Positions 53,727-64,000 of a stretch of 64,000 nt of DNA are shown piece by piece; the first letter of the stretch is position 1, and each line of letters starts with the position of its first letter. A program made the position numbers and the translations under genes. This DNA is from Saussurea involucrata (lineage: Eukaryota > Streptophyta > Magnoliopsida > Asterales > Asteraceae), in contig CM066322.1 in assembly GCA_033807775.1 (NCBI GenBank), positions 22,743,001 through 22,807,000 of the forward strand. Reading direction: 5' to 3'. The notes below the pieces were generated by a model. It saw only the letters and a program-made list of their open reading frames with translations. It made no database searches and was not told the DNA's origin.

Positions 53727-56135
53727 TGTAACACCCTAAAAACAGGGCCAATTTAAACCTTAAAATTTACTACAAGTTATGATCATAAAAATTAAAACTT
53801 CTATAACCTGAGGATCAAATGTGAAGGTTTTATATACAACCCAACTAATTCAAATAACCTATTAATCTAATCATACATCACAATCAGATTAATTAAGTTA
53901 TCTAATCCTTTGTCCCAAAAAGCCTCAAAAGTAATGCTAGATCCTCCGTTATCTCTAAGTTTGAGTCTTCCCAAAAGTTCTCTTCTCTTATTCCCGCTTA
54001 CTTCCCGGAGCTTGTACCTGGTAAGAAAATTCAACTTGAAACATTGGCTTTCGCCTAGTGAGAATATTCAAATCAAATTAAAGTTTAACAATTAAGATCT
54101 CAACAGATAAAACAAACCTGTTCTCGCCCATCTTACCATACCCCAACTCCTTTCAACACTGGAAATTTACCTCACTCTCATACTTATGACTAATTCGTCT
54201 AGCCATAATATTACTACCAAGAGTTCACCATAAATCATCCCAGATTCAAAGTCAAAACTCTTAACCAAGAAATTACAAGTCAAAACCTGCCTATTTCTTA
54301 ACTCGGAATTAGATATTACAAATTACTTTATGCCTATCTCTAATCTTCCTTTCACAACGGGAAATCTCCGATCTTCCCTAAAAATGGAAATCTCCGATCT
54401 TCCATTCGAAATGGGAATTACAAATCAAAATCTGCCTATTCCACATTTCACGTCCTCACCATCTCAGAATCACTGACCCTAATGGGATTAATATATCGCG
54501 ATACACAACCGGGGCCCTCACGATGATTCAAGATACGCTCATTTACTAGAAATTACATCCCTTGGTCAAATGGCAAGTATTTCGGTTCCCGTTAGACCGT
54601 ACCCAGGTGCCCTACTATGACCGGACGCCTATTTCTAGCAATCGCCACACAATACATAAGTATTATTATCCTTACTATTATATGTGCATAACATACAATA
54701 TATTCATCTCCAAAACATATTCTATATATATAAACATTTATAAAGAATATTAATAGTTTTGACACCTCGACTTCTTAACTATTCCCTCATTGCTATTTAG
54801 CACGGGGATCAACATATCATAACTTTTAGCCATCTATTTGGACTCATTATTGATTAAGACGAGTCATTTATTAACATGTTCAGACATACATATTACATAT
54901 CTATTTCAATATTAATTGCTGAATTTTAAAGAGAGTTGAATAAACTCACCTGGTATGAAGTCACACTTCTTTTATTTCTTTTAAAGACGTAGCAACTTCT
55001 GCCTTCACCACCACAGTTTACTGTAATATCCAATATACACATATACTGATATTAAATTACAGAACAGAACTCTCTAAAACTAAGAATCCTTATCATCTAA
55101 AAATCTTCGTCTTAAGTCGCAACCAACTAAATATTAAAATCTCTTGTCGCAATGCACAGTGCAAGTTGCAATCAACTACTGCGACATGGTCATCATGTCG
55201 CAACCTTCTATTGCGATTTCAACCCCAAGTCGCAACCTTCTATTGCGACTTCACCTCCTTGTCGTTCTTAAGGCTGCGACATTCATGAATGTCGCAATGC
55301 ACTGTTGCGACATGCTTGAATGTCTCAACCCACTGAAATTATCTAAAACCCAGATTTTATACTTTTAAGCTATGTTTGTTTCTGTAAACATGCAGATATG
55401 TTTAATACCACTAACATAACATATCTACTAACCCAGATTCTCATAATCATCCAAAAATTCTCAAAACCCATTTTATCTTCATAAAAGTTTATAATCACAA
55501 AATTCATACTTTCCAACTATGCATGTTTCTATAAATCTGCAGATATGTTTAGGACTACTAACATAACTAGATTTTCAGTTCAGATTATCATAATCTTCCA
55601 ACATCATCAATACCCATTTTCTAAACTTCTATAAACTTTTAACTATAAGATGAGGAATTTAAATGAGATACATACCTTTGTTCCACAAATTGCTTTTTAA
55701 ACTTCCAGCCACAAACAATCAGCCTTTCTTCCTCTCCTTCTATCTTTCTTTCTTTCCTTTCGGCTTTATCTCTCTCTCTCTCCCTTGATCTTTCGAATAA
55801 ACACCCACACACACATTCACAGATATGGTAATTGTCCTATTGAAAGACACCTCACCCTTTTTGTTATAAATGGGGCGGTGTTACTGATTTATCAAATCAG
55901 TTTTACCCAATAAACCCCAAGTTTCTCTTAATTGACAATTTATACCCTTCAGCTTCCAAAAATAAAATAAAGTTTACCCCTTAACTTATAACTTCATAAA
56001 ACAATTTACGTAACTTATTTGGGGTTAAACTCTAAAATAAATTTCTCAATTAAACGATCACCACTTATTAAAATTATACTCAATTTATTTAATAAACTTC
56101 AAACATCACATTATAAAAAAAATCGAGATGTTACA
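53727..56135 (-). repeat. 3' LTR of element D'
   Basis: On the minus strand it starts TGTAACATCTCG and ends TAGGGTGTTACA, sharing both ends with the D LTR but about 2409 bp long against 1814 bp. Splice-like points on the minus strand: donor at 55675, acceptor at 55021, a 71-nt exon-like segment at 54950-55020, donor at 54949, acceptor at 54018. Confidence 0.8.
55108..55330 (-). repeat. Array of TTGCGAC motifs in the D' LTR
   Basis: About a dozen copies of TTGCGAC or its complement in about 220 bp, in the intron-like segment where element 1, C and D carry CCGG arrays. The same core is arrayed at 17075-17410. Confidence 0.8.
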
Positions 56136-58042
56136 ATACTCCCCAACTTGAAAATGATTTCGTTCTCGAAATCAAGGCTAGGTAAACAAATGAGGATATC
56201 CGATCTTCATATCCTCCTCCTATTCAGAAGTCACAATTGCACCTTAATGATATAATACCACATCTACTCTTACTACACACACTTACTTTAGTAAGTGAAA
56301 TCACATCATACCAACATGAAATATTTTGTGTATCCTTTCAATTCAAGCCTTACATACTTTAATCACATAAAGAACAAGGATTCATCTTTTCATATTCTCT
56401 GAACCCTACCTCTTTCATCATTACCCACTCCCCAACTTGGATTTGCAAACCTCCTTAGAGTAACCATTTATCCTTAAATCTTTATCCGACTATTTCTTGG
56501 TCTACCATACCGTCATCAACCATAACTCGATCTCCGGTCTTAAAATAACATTACCGTATACTACCTGAAAATCCACGTACTTTAAATCAAGCATACTTAT
56601 CACTTTTGAATACTTCAATAATTACGACAAACCATCATTACCTCCATGACTTGTACGTTTCTTCGGTACAAAATGTTACTATTTCTTCACTCCTCTCTCG
56701 CACCACGCAATCATATTGCAACCAAACACTAAAGGGTTGCATGTCAAGGAAAATTTTCCATTGAATCTGTAGTATGACTACATTCTTAAGTCCGATCTTT
56801 CTATCATTACTTCCCCATATTAGCGTGGAGTACTACCCTCCAAACATTACTTGTCTCTTTCTCCTAACTTTTCCCCATGCCAATAATTTATTCTCATTAC
56901 CAAGCAGTTGCACCAAAATTCTAACTTACGGCATTCATTCAAGTCACCTTAAAACTACAACACCGATCGAAGCTACTACATATTCTTTGATATTTAACTA
57001 AATACTTTCTCAGAAAATTCTTTCACACCTAATAAGCAACTTCCATTCCTTAAGGATTTTGCATCTACTACACCACATTTTGACTAACACACCCATCATC
57101 TTCTTTAAACTTCCAATGTTTCAAAAATATAAACTTACTTAACGACTCACACCATCAAAATCACTTTGGATAAACATCCACTACCACTTCAACATTCTAT
57201 TCTGATACCATATTACCACGACATCTTACAAACCGCATGATCCAACAACTTTACTGACCATTAGTACTTTTCATCCGAAATCTCCGAAAAGACTTCCATC
57301 GGATGTTTCCTCCTTCTAACTTCACATTACATACTAATTGATACATTTAACTTGGCAATTACTGCTACTACTCGTTCGTACATTTTCCACCCATACATCT
57401 CACAGTAAACCAGGTCTCTCCTGGCAATTCGAACACAATTCAAACTTACCTTCATGCTCTCCCGTATGATTAACCGAGTCTATTTCACTATAATATTCCT
57501 CCCCAACTTTAGTTGAACCACAACTCCCGGATTTCTTATTAATTTAAACTTACTCGTTTCCTGTTAGCTCTTTGTGATCCAAACCATTACATAGACAGGG
57601 CACAATCCCTCACAGATCGACACCATCTATACACTCACTTCCTTCATGCCCAATACTTCTTCCTTTATAAACCATCGACATCGTAAGTAAAACGCTTATC
57701 TCAAACAACAGTCTTTCACTATCCTAACACCCCCATAAAGTGATCCTTCAACTTTTAATCTTCTGATTCAAAACTTAACATTCATACATGATCTCAAAAG
57801 AATAACCAATGCATTCACATCATGTAAACTTTAATTATAATACAATTCATGTAATTCCAATCCCCAAGCCTACGTCGAGCTTATGAAACCGGCGAATACC
57901 CTTAAGACTCAACCGAGTCCAAAACCGAACCATCTGCTCCAAGGATCTTAAGATCATTTATCAACATCAACTCATGCAATTAAAGTGCATCTAACTCACA
58001 TCATGTATCTATCTGTACAAGTGTATAAAACTCTTTTATACC

Positions 58043-58115
<73 letters not shown>

Positions 58116-59991
58116 TACCAAAGTTCATTAGTACCAAAGGTACTAAGAATACCAGATCATCAAACGGTCCTCACACATAAGACCCATAATTAATCGGCAT
58201 TTATTAAATAAAATGCAATTAAGCACATAACACAACGTAATTATTGCACAACTACGATAAACTCTAAAAACGTATTTTGACCACATAGTTTTCACTGATG
58301 CAAAAAAAATTAACCAAAACCTCTTTCACCCGTGATTTGTTTATCAATCACTAAAAATCCCCCAAACGTGGTTGAATGTATACCATCCCCAGCCCACCGT
58401 ACATGATACTGTCCGCTTTGCGCATACCCTCTGCATAACAGCATGCCGGTACCGCTCATGGTTTTGATCTTGCACGCACAGGCATACGCGGGACGCACCC
58501 AGACCGCACCCTGTGATAGGCAAAAGGCCTCATACACCTTACGCAACTGTCGACATCAATATCAATAATCAATTTGTCTATAGTTTCTTAACCTATTCTT
58601 TAACAAGGGTCCCTAACTGAACTTAATCCTTCCAACATATCATAATTCAATTCATATCCCATCGTCTTTATTTCAAATTGATTCGTACAACATTAATATC
58701 ACAGGATTACCATAGATTCTTATTCGACGTCGAGGATATTTCATTTCGGTCTCATCACACTACTCATAACAATTTGCTAATTCCATTACCTTGATGACTA
58801 CTAGTCCTTCCTCCGGACGCAATCGTCCCTCGGCAACTTTATTTCTAGTCATCGAACAAGGGTACAAACCCTCATACATCCGACACTAAAGTCCACTTTC
58901 GACTTTCCCACTGTTCACTTCTCATCCTAAACACAAAATTCAAAACTTCAAACATCCTCCCATGATTTATCTAACATCTCTCCACTCTCTGAGTTCTTTC
59001 TTAGCTTATAGTGTAATACTCTACGACCTAATGAGTTTGTAGCCTTCATGCTTGACAACTTGATAAATAAATCATTTCACACATTTTCTCATTTTAAGGA
59101 ACAACACTTGGGCACACCTGACTTCAACATTCTCATGGCTCCAATGTACTGCACAACGATCTCAAGAATCGTTTGCATACTAATTTCCATAAAACTTAAT
59201 CTTTCTCCACCAAAACGATGTTGTTATGACAATAATATATTTAAATGAAAATCTTTTCATAAAACAAAAGTTTGAAAATTACCAACACGAAGTAAGTAAA
59301 TCGGTTCTTACACTCCTTTATATAATACCATCAAGTCAATACTTTTGTTGGTTATAAAACCTTTTTGCTGACCAACGCTTTTCTTGACCTTTTTGCTACA
59401 ATATAACTTTTCATGTAAAATATGAAGTATTTTGCAAAATGCTAAGCTCCAAAATTTCGTTGTGCCACGTAAAAATGAAATTGCCTTTTTCTTTAAATAC
59501 ACACTTGCACGAGTTGACTCAATCTTGACTAAAATTGCTATTTATGCATTTGTTTTGTTTTTTTTTTTTAAAATCAAGAAAACTCATGTAACATACACTA
59601 GGATACCATGCATAAAACTCTACTCGTAAATGAAGGCTACTCACTCAAACAAGGTCAATCGTTTTACTCAGTCAACTTATCATTGACACTCTACATTCGC
59701 CCTGCGGTCGCCCTTCGGATTTGTAACACTTGATATACATGCATTCCACGACCCACTTTCTCAACCATTTCATACTATTTCCGTCTTGATCAATCAGCTC
59801 ACATTCTATCTCTACACATTTCAATTTACCTATAAAAGTTTGTCTCACGGACTTTCATAAGTCCCGCCAGTTCCAGGTTGTCCTTCCAACCTTCAATCAT
59901 TTACTGGTCTATCTTTCAAAGAATTGAAGGACCTTGGTGGCGTATCCACCATCGTTCTACTTATAACACAAAGGGATAACCATTAGAAATG
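56136..59991 (-). other. Non-coding interior of D'
   Basis: No protein domain can be read on either strand apart from the pol end. The plus strand is poor in G, so the sense strand is poor in C, as in gypsy2. A long TA run lies at about 58047-58113. A GC-rich island at about 58376-58545 stands out from its surroundings. Confidence 0.6.
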
Positions 59992-59996
59992 GTTAT

Positions 59997-60677
59997 TGTA
60001 ACAACCCAAATCCCTTAACATACATCATCATACATAACATTCATACATATCATTGATTTACAATAAAAGTTACATAATAAACCAAGTACGGTCCTTTTTG
60101 TTTCGTAACTACAAAATACATAACATCTTCCTAATCATCATCGGTCCACGAAAGCAGTCTACACCTTATTCTTTCCTTTGCTGCTATCAATGCCTCGACC
60201 TGGAAAACATATTTTTGAAAACAAAATGAGGGTTAGACCAAACGGGTCTAGTGAGTTAATCCTGGTCTTTTCCAAAATCAAAATAAAACTCTTTTCACAT
60301 AATACTTTGTATCAAAATAGTTTACGTAAAACCTTTCGTATAAGCACGCATATACCACACGTATATAAATACCACATTAGGATTCGAGCACCGCGTATCT
60401 CTCCTCATCTCATCTTCTTTCCCCTGGCCACATTAGTTGGTAGCAAGCCAACTAATTATCGTCACTGTACAATACAGTCGACTCCACTGTAATTACATAC
60501 AGCCCCACTGCAATTACCTACAACTCCACTGCAATTTCATGCAGTCCCGCTGTATTTCCATACAGCCCCGCCGAATAATAATTCGGCTCACCTATACTTG
60601 TTTCGTGAAATATAAACACAATATATATTTCAATATATCATATTGTCATTTATAAACCTTTTATCATTTTTCCAACC

Positions 60678-60708
<31 letters not shown>

Positions 60709-61691
60709 TACATATATCCTTTTAACATAAACATATAATCACACATTGACACGTATTCGTCTTATATACATAAACATATATATATTTCACACATACTCAC
60801 ACATATATAAACACATATATGTATTCCAGTTAAAAACGTTTTAAAGTAAAACTCACCTCGATCGCTTATCCAAAAACACTTGCAAGTTCCTTTCAAAAAG
60901 ATCCTATCCTTCACCTTGACTCCACAGAATCTGAAACCAATTAAGATACATATATCGCTTTACTAGCCAAACACATAAAGCCTACTAAGTTCCGGCCCTC
61001 CAATGTTTCACTTATACACTTGCCCTTCTGACTTAACAACAAAACATAACAAGGTATCGGGACTACCCAGAGTACCGGGAGACAACACTACCGGGATTTC
61101 CCAGAGTACCGGGAGTTCACATTACCGGAAGTCTACACTACCGGAAGTCTGTTATACCGGGAGTCAACTCTACCGGGAATTCACACTACCGGGATTCCAC
61201 ACTACCGGGAGTCCATATTACCGGGACTCCACCGGAAGTTGACATCACCGGGAGTTGATACTACCGGGAGTCTCAAGAACACAGTCGGTTTCCCAAAATA
61301 CCCAGATTCAAATTAAACCTATATAACTTCAATTTAAACATTCTAATCCGTTAGAAGTCTAATACTACTGATTATAACCACAAAATGTAAAGGAACTTAC
61401 CTCCAAAATGCTTCTAACCCAAACGATTGATGCGATAGCCGTACGTTTCCCCTTTCGCCTTCAGGACTCCCGCACACACACACTCTTTCTATTTCTGGAT
61501 AATGATAATCTGATACCTAGAATTGATAATATCTTAACCTAATTTACCAATTGAACCCTCAATTATTAACTAATGGCTAACATACCCTTTTAACCCATTA
61601 TTTTATCCAAACTTGTTCTAACTTTCTTCATAGAGTTAAATAAGTCTGACGGATAGGTAAATTATCTAACGGACTTACCCGGGGTATTACA
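59997..61691 (-). repeat. 3' LTR of element C'
   Basis: On the minus strand it starts TGTAATACCCCGGG and ends GGTTGTTACA. It carries CCGGGA-type motifs at about 61050-61275, a 21-bp x4 repeat at 60482-60565, the ATTAGTTGG hairpin at 60432-60456 and the TAGACC/GGTCTA hairpin at 60234-60250. Splice-like points: 61400, 60931, 60856, 60200, with a 74-nt exon-like segment at 60857-60930. Confidence 0.9.
61050..61275 (-). repeat. CCGGGA motif array in C' LTR
   Basis: About fifteen copies of TACCGGGAGT-like units (plus-strand view), spaced about 10-20 bp. Corresponds in position to the TCCGGA arrays of element 1, C and D. Confidence 0.85.
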
Positions 61692-61835
61692 TCATCTCCC
61701 CCTTAAAAGAATTCCGTCCCGGAATTCGGTTAAGCGAAAAGATACGAATACTTATCACTACTACCTCGAACTCAATCAAAACCATAGAAACTAACTGAAT
61801 AGCCACTCCACACCCACCTATGTCTCTAAGACAGA

Positions 61836-63182
61836 TCAGCAATATAAGCACAGAAAAACCAAGAACCACTTCGTACTGAAGTCAGATAACACCTTAGCAC
61901 GTATAGAGTTTATTAGAAATGTACTTGTATCCTCATCCGGAATTTCCTCCTCATCTTGCGTTGTCATTTGGAATACTCGCCCCTTTGCTTTCGGTTCTTC
62001 AGACCCTTGTATCTCTCCCATTCTGACACTTATTGGTTTCCCCGCCGTACTACCCTGTCGTACCTTCCATTGTGGACAGTCTGACTGAATATGATCAGGG
62101 GAATTGCAAACGAAACAAAATCGATTTGCGCGACAATTCTTAGCGACGTGTCCAGCCCTTCCACACTTGTAACAACTTCTAGGATCAACATAACAATTTC
62201 CTTGATGTACGCGGTTGCATTTTGGACATAGTTTTTCATTTGGTCTAAAAGGTAGGCGACTATCGAACCTCTGAATTTCGTACTCCGTTGAATCATGTGT
62301 CATCTCTTCCGATTTTCTTTTCCCAGCACTCTTATCATTTGCATCTCTCTTAATATCTCGTTCTATATTTTCCGCGGCATTTACTGCGGCTGAGAAGTTA
62401 TCAGGTCCTGTTGCAGTCACTAACTTTCTGACTTCCGAATTTAACCCGAAAATAAACCTTTCCGTCTTCATTGCCTCTGTGGCCACATAGTATTCTGCGA
62501 AACGTGACTTTTCCAGAAAACGGGCAGTATAGTCCCTAACTGATAAATTTCCTTGCCTCAAATTCATAAACTCTCCTTCCAATTGTTTAACTGCGGCTTG
62601 GGAACAAAACTGTTTCTTAAATGCTATAACGAATTCCTTCCAAGAGAAAGTGGAGTATATATCAGATCCTTCAGAATGAATATGAGCTTCCCACCAGTAT
62701 AATGCATCCCCCTTTAACATTGCTGCTCCATATAATACTTTATCTTCTTCGGCGCACTTGCTCGTCTTAAAGATAGCTTCTATCTCCTTCAACCATTTCA
62801 TCGCATTCACGGGATCCCTGTCTCCAGAGTAGGTCGGAGGTCTACAGCTTAAGAACATTTTGTAGTCGCACCTCCTTGGCACCTGTACAACAGTTGGTGT
62901 AATTGGCATTTCAGCTTCCGTTTCAGGATCCGTTGTTTCAGCTTCACCGTGACGATTCTGATCAAACATTGCCTGAATACTGGCTTGTAGCCTTCCCATC
63001 TCTGCCATTAAATCACCTCTCGTAACGAACTCTGTATCTTGTTGCTGAGTTCTGCCTCCAGTTCGGACTCCAGTCCTACCCCCAGTTCTACCTCCGACTC
63101 TGCCCCCAGTTCTTATTGGCGGATTAGTTCTATTCGGATTTCTTCCTCCTCCTCGATTCGAATTTCGTGTTCCGCTTGCCAT
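61836..63182 (-). CDS. gag: Gag protein of element C' (complete, with truncated protease)
   Basis: An open frame of 448 residues starts at Met 63182 (MASGTRNSNRGGGRNPN) and is closely similar to gag of element 1. It has the Gly/Arg repeat (about residues 26-45), the capsid core (SCRPPTYSGD, ALYWWEAHIH) and two CCHC knuckles (CYKCGRAGHVAKNC, CFVCNSPDHIQSDC). Where protease should begin, the motif is changed (LSDFSTK in place of FDSGAN) and the frame ends a few residues later. No RT or integrase follows. The intact gag may allow the RNA to be packaged with enzymes supplied by a related element such as element 1; inferred. Confidence 0.9.
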   Translation of the reverse strand: MASGTRNSNRGGGRNPNRTNPPIRTGGRVGGRTGGRTGVRTGGRTQQQDTEFVTRGDLMAEMGRLQASIQAMFDQNRHGEAETTDPETEAEMPITPTVVQVPRRCDYKMFLSCRPPTYSGDRDPVNAMKWLKEIEAIFKTSKCAEEDKVLYGAAMLKGDALYWWEAHIHSEGSDIYSTFSWKEFVIAFKKQFCSQAAVKQLEGEFMNLRQGNLSVRDYTARFLEKSRFAEYYVATEAMKTERFIFGLNSEVRKLVTATGPDNFSAAVNAAENIERDIKRDANDKSAGKRKSEEMTHDSTEYEIQRFDSRLPFRPNEKLCPKCNRVHQGNCYVDPRSCYKCGRAGHVAKNCRANRFCFVCNSPDHIQSDCPQWKVRQGSTAGKPISVRMGEIQGSEEPKAKGRVFQMTTQDEEEIPDEDTSTFLINSIRAKVLSDFSTKWFLVFLCLYC

Positions 63183-63428
63183 TATGTAGATTTAAACAAG
63201 GTTAACATACACATAAGCACATACCCCATATAACAAGGTATTTCAGTTCAAACATGTACCTGTAAGATCACAATTACACTGGCCAGGTGTAATCTGAAAT
63301 TACCTTACATGATGTTCCTTCTACCTTTTATACTTAGCATTCCAAGGTTCTAATATATCAAGGACATCCTACTTCACATGCAGTTTAAGTCTAGGTACGG
63401 GTACAAATACCTAAATCCCTTAAACTAG

Positions 63429-63441
63429 GGCTCTGATACCA
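63429..63441 (-). promoter_or_regulatory. Primer binding site of element C'
   Basis: On the minus strand TGGTATCAGAGCC follows the 5' LTR, as in element C and gypsy2. Confidence 0.9.
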
Positions 63442-63443
63442 TT

Positions 63444-64000
63444 TGTAACAACCCAAATCCCTTAACATACATCATCATACATAACATTCATACATATCAT
63501 TGATTTACAATAAAAGTTACATAATAAACCAAGTAGGGTCCTTTTTGTTTCGTAACTACAAAATACATAACATCTTCCTAATCATCATCGGTCCACGAAA
63601 GCAGTCTACACCTTATTCTTTCCTTTGCTGCTATCAATGCCTCGACCTGGAAAACATATTTTTGAAAACAAAATGAGGGTTAGACCAAACGGGTCTAGTG
63701 AGTTAATCCTGGTCTTTTCCAAAATCAATACAAAACTCTTTTCACATAATACTTTGTATCAAAATAGTTTACGTAAAACCTTTCGTATAAGCACGCATAT
63801 ACCACACGTATATAAATACCACATTAGGATTCGTGCACCACGTATCTCTCCTCATCTCATCTTCTTTCCCCTGGCCACATTAGTTGGTAGCAAGCCAACT
63901 AATTATCGTCACTGTACAATACAGTCGACTCCACTGTAATTACATACAGCCCCGCTGCAATTACCTACAACTCCACTGCAATTTCATGCAGTCCCGCTGT
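63444..64000 (-). repeat. 5' LTR of element C' (partial)
   Basis: The last 557 bp of the window repeat 59997 onward with few differences. The 21-bp repeat begins again at 63929. The LTR start lies outside the window. Confidence 0.9.

Larger units (their letters stand above)
53727..59996 (-). mobile_element. Element D': inverted, LARD-like gypsy relative of D
   Basis: The 3' LTR (53727-56135) is inserted in the integrase C-terminal region of D with ATCTT at 53722-53726 as the candidate duplication. The interior (56136 to at least 59996) is read on the minus strand; only the pol end (RYPHLFT-type, about 56180-56205) and the polypurine-like TTGGGGAGTAT are recognisable. Element C' interrupts it at 59997, and the 5' LTR would lie beyond the window. 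Confidence 0.75.
59997..64000 (-). mobile_element. Element C': gag-only gypsy derivative, runs off the window
   Basis: On the minus strand: 5' LTR (from 63444 to beyond the end), PBS (63429-63441), leader, gag (61836-63182), short tail, polypurine tract (about 61694-61707) and 3' LTR (59997-61691). The interior is about 1.75 kb and contains no RT or integrase. The candidate target duplication is GTTAT at 59992-59996; its partner is outside the window. This organisation is called TR-GAG in plants. Confidence 0.9.

Noticed and set aside
60178..60492. 104-residue plus-strand ORF in the C' LTR (repeated at 63625)
   Set aside because: It is antisense to the element, lies across the intron-like segment and hairpins, and is repeated only because the LTR is repeated.

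Overview
The window is repeat-dense nuclear DNA from a flowering plant, most likely a eudicot. The evidence is tRNA-iMet primed Ty3/gypsy chromoviruses, a Ty1/copia element, L1-type LINE relics, several plant MITE types, CCCTAAA telo-motifs and type I MADS-box genes. Asteraceae is a guess from the style of the elements and is not proven. Two intact-looking host genes can be supported, both AGL62-like type I MADS-box genes (29.8-30.5 kb, minus; 36.8-37.5 kb, plus). Two broken relatives lie between them.

Layout. 0-1.6 kb: possible Helitron end and a LINE relic. 1.6-9.9 kb: chromovirus element 1, complete with 5-bp target duplication, and with one nonsense codon and one frameshift. 10-14.2 kb: LINE remains carrying a minus-strand non-autonomous LTR element (element A) with a long ORF of unknown function. 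14.2-21.3 kb: a PIF/Harbinger-like MITE split by a copia element, itself split by a further LTR-type insertion. 21.3-29.0 kb: gypsy2, a young LARD-like gypsy element with 1.6-kb LTRs and a non-coding interior. 29-38 kb: the MADS cluster, whose second member is a head-to-head inverted copy of the first, broken by a LINE tail, a MITE and a solo LTR. 38-43 kb: MITEs (one Mutator-like with 9-bp TSD) and AT-rich DNA. 43-64 kb: a nest of related gypsy elements. D (gag-pol) has C, a gag-less derivative, inserted in its primer binding site, and an inverted relative D' inserted in its pol. Then comes C', a gag-only derivative of the C family, running off the end.

The most interesting signal is not a gene. 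LTRs of four gypsy families (element 1, C/C', gypsy2, D'), and less clearly D, share a hidden architecture: two intron-like segments around a tiny exon of 57-74 nt. The first intron-like segment carries a family-specific array of short CpG-rich motifs (TCCGGA, CCGGGA, GGCGCC or TTGCGAC). The second usually carries a minisatellite and a conserved hairpin whose 3' arm overlaps a CTAAC branch-point-like sequence about 30-35 nt before a TTNCAG acceptor. The hairpin stem covaries between families. This is inference from several instances read by eye; split RNA reads would decide it.

All boundaries were read by eye. LTR divergences are hand counts.
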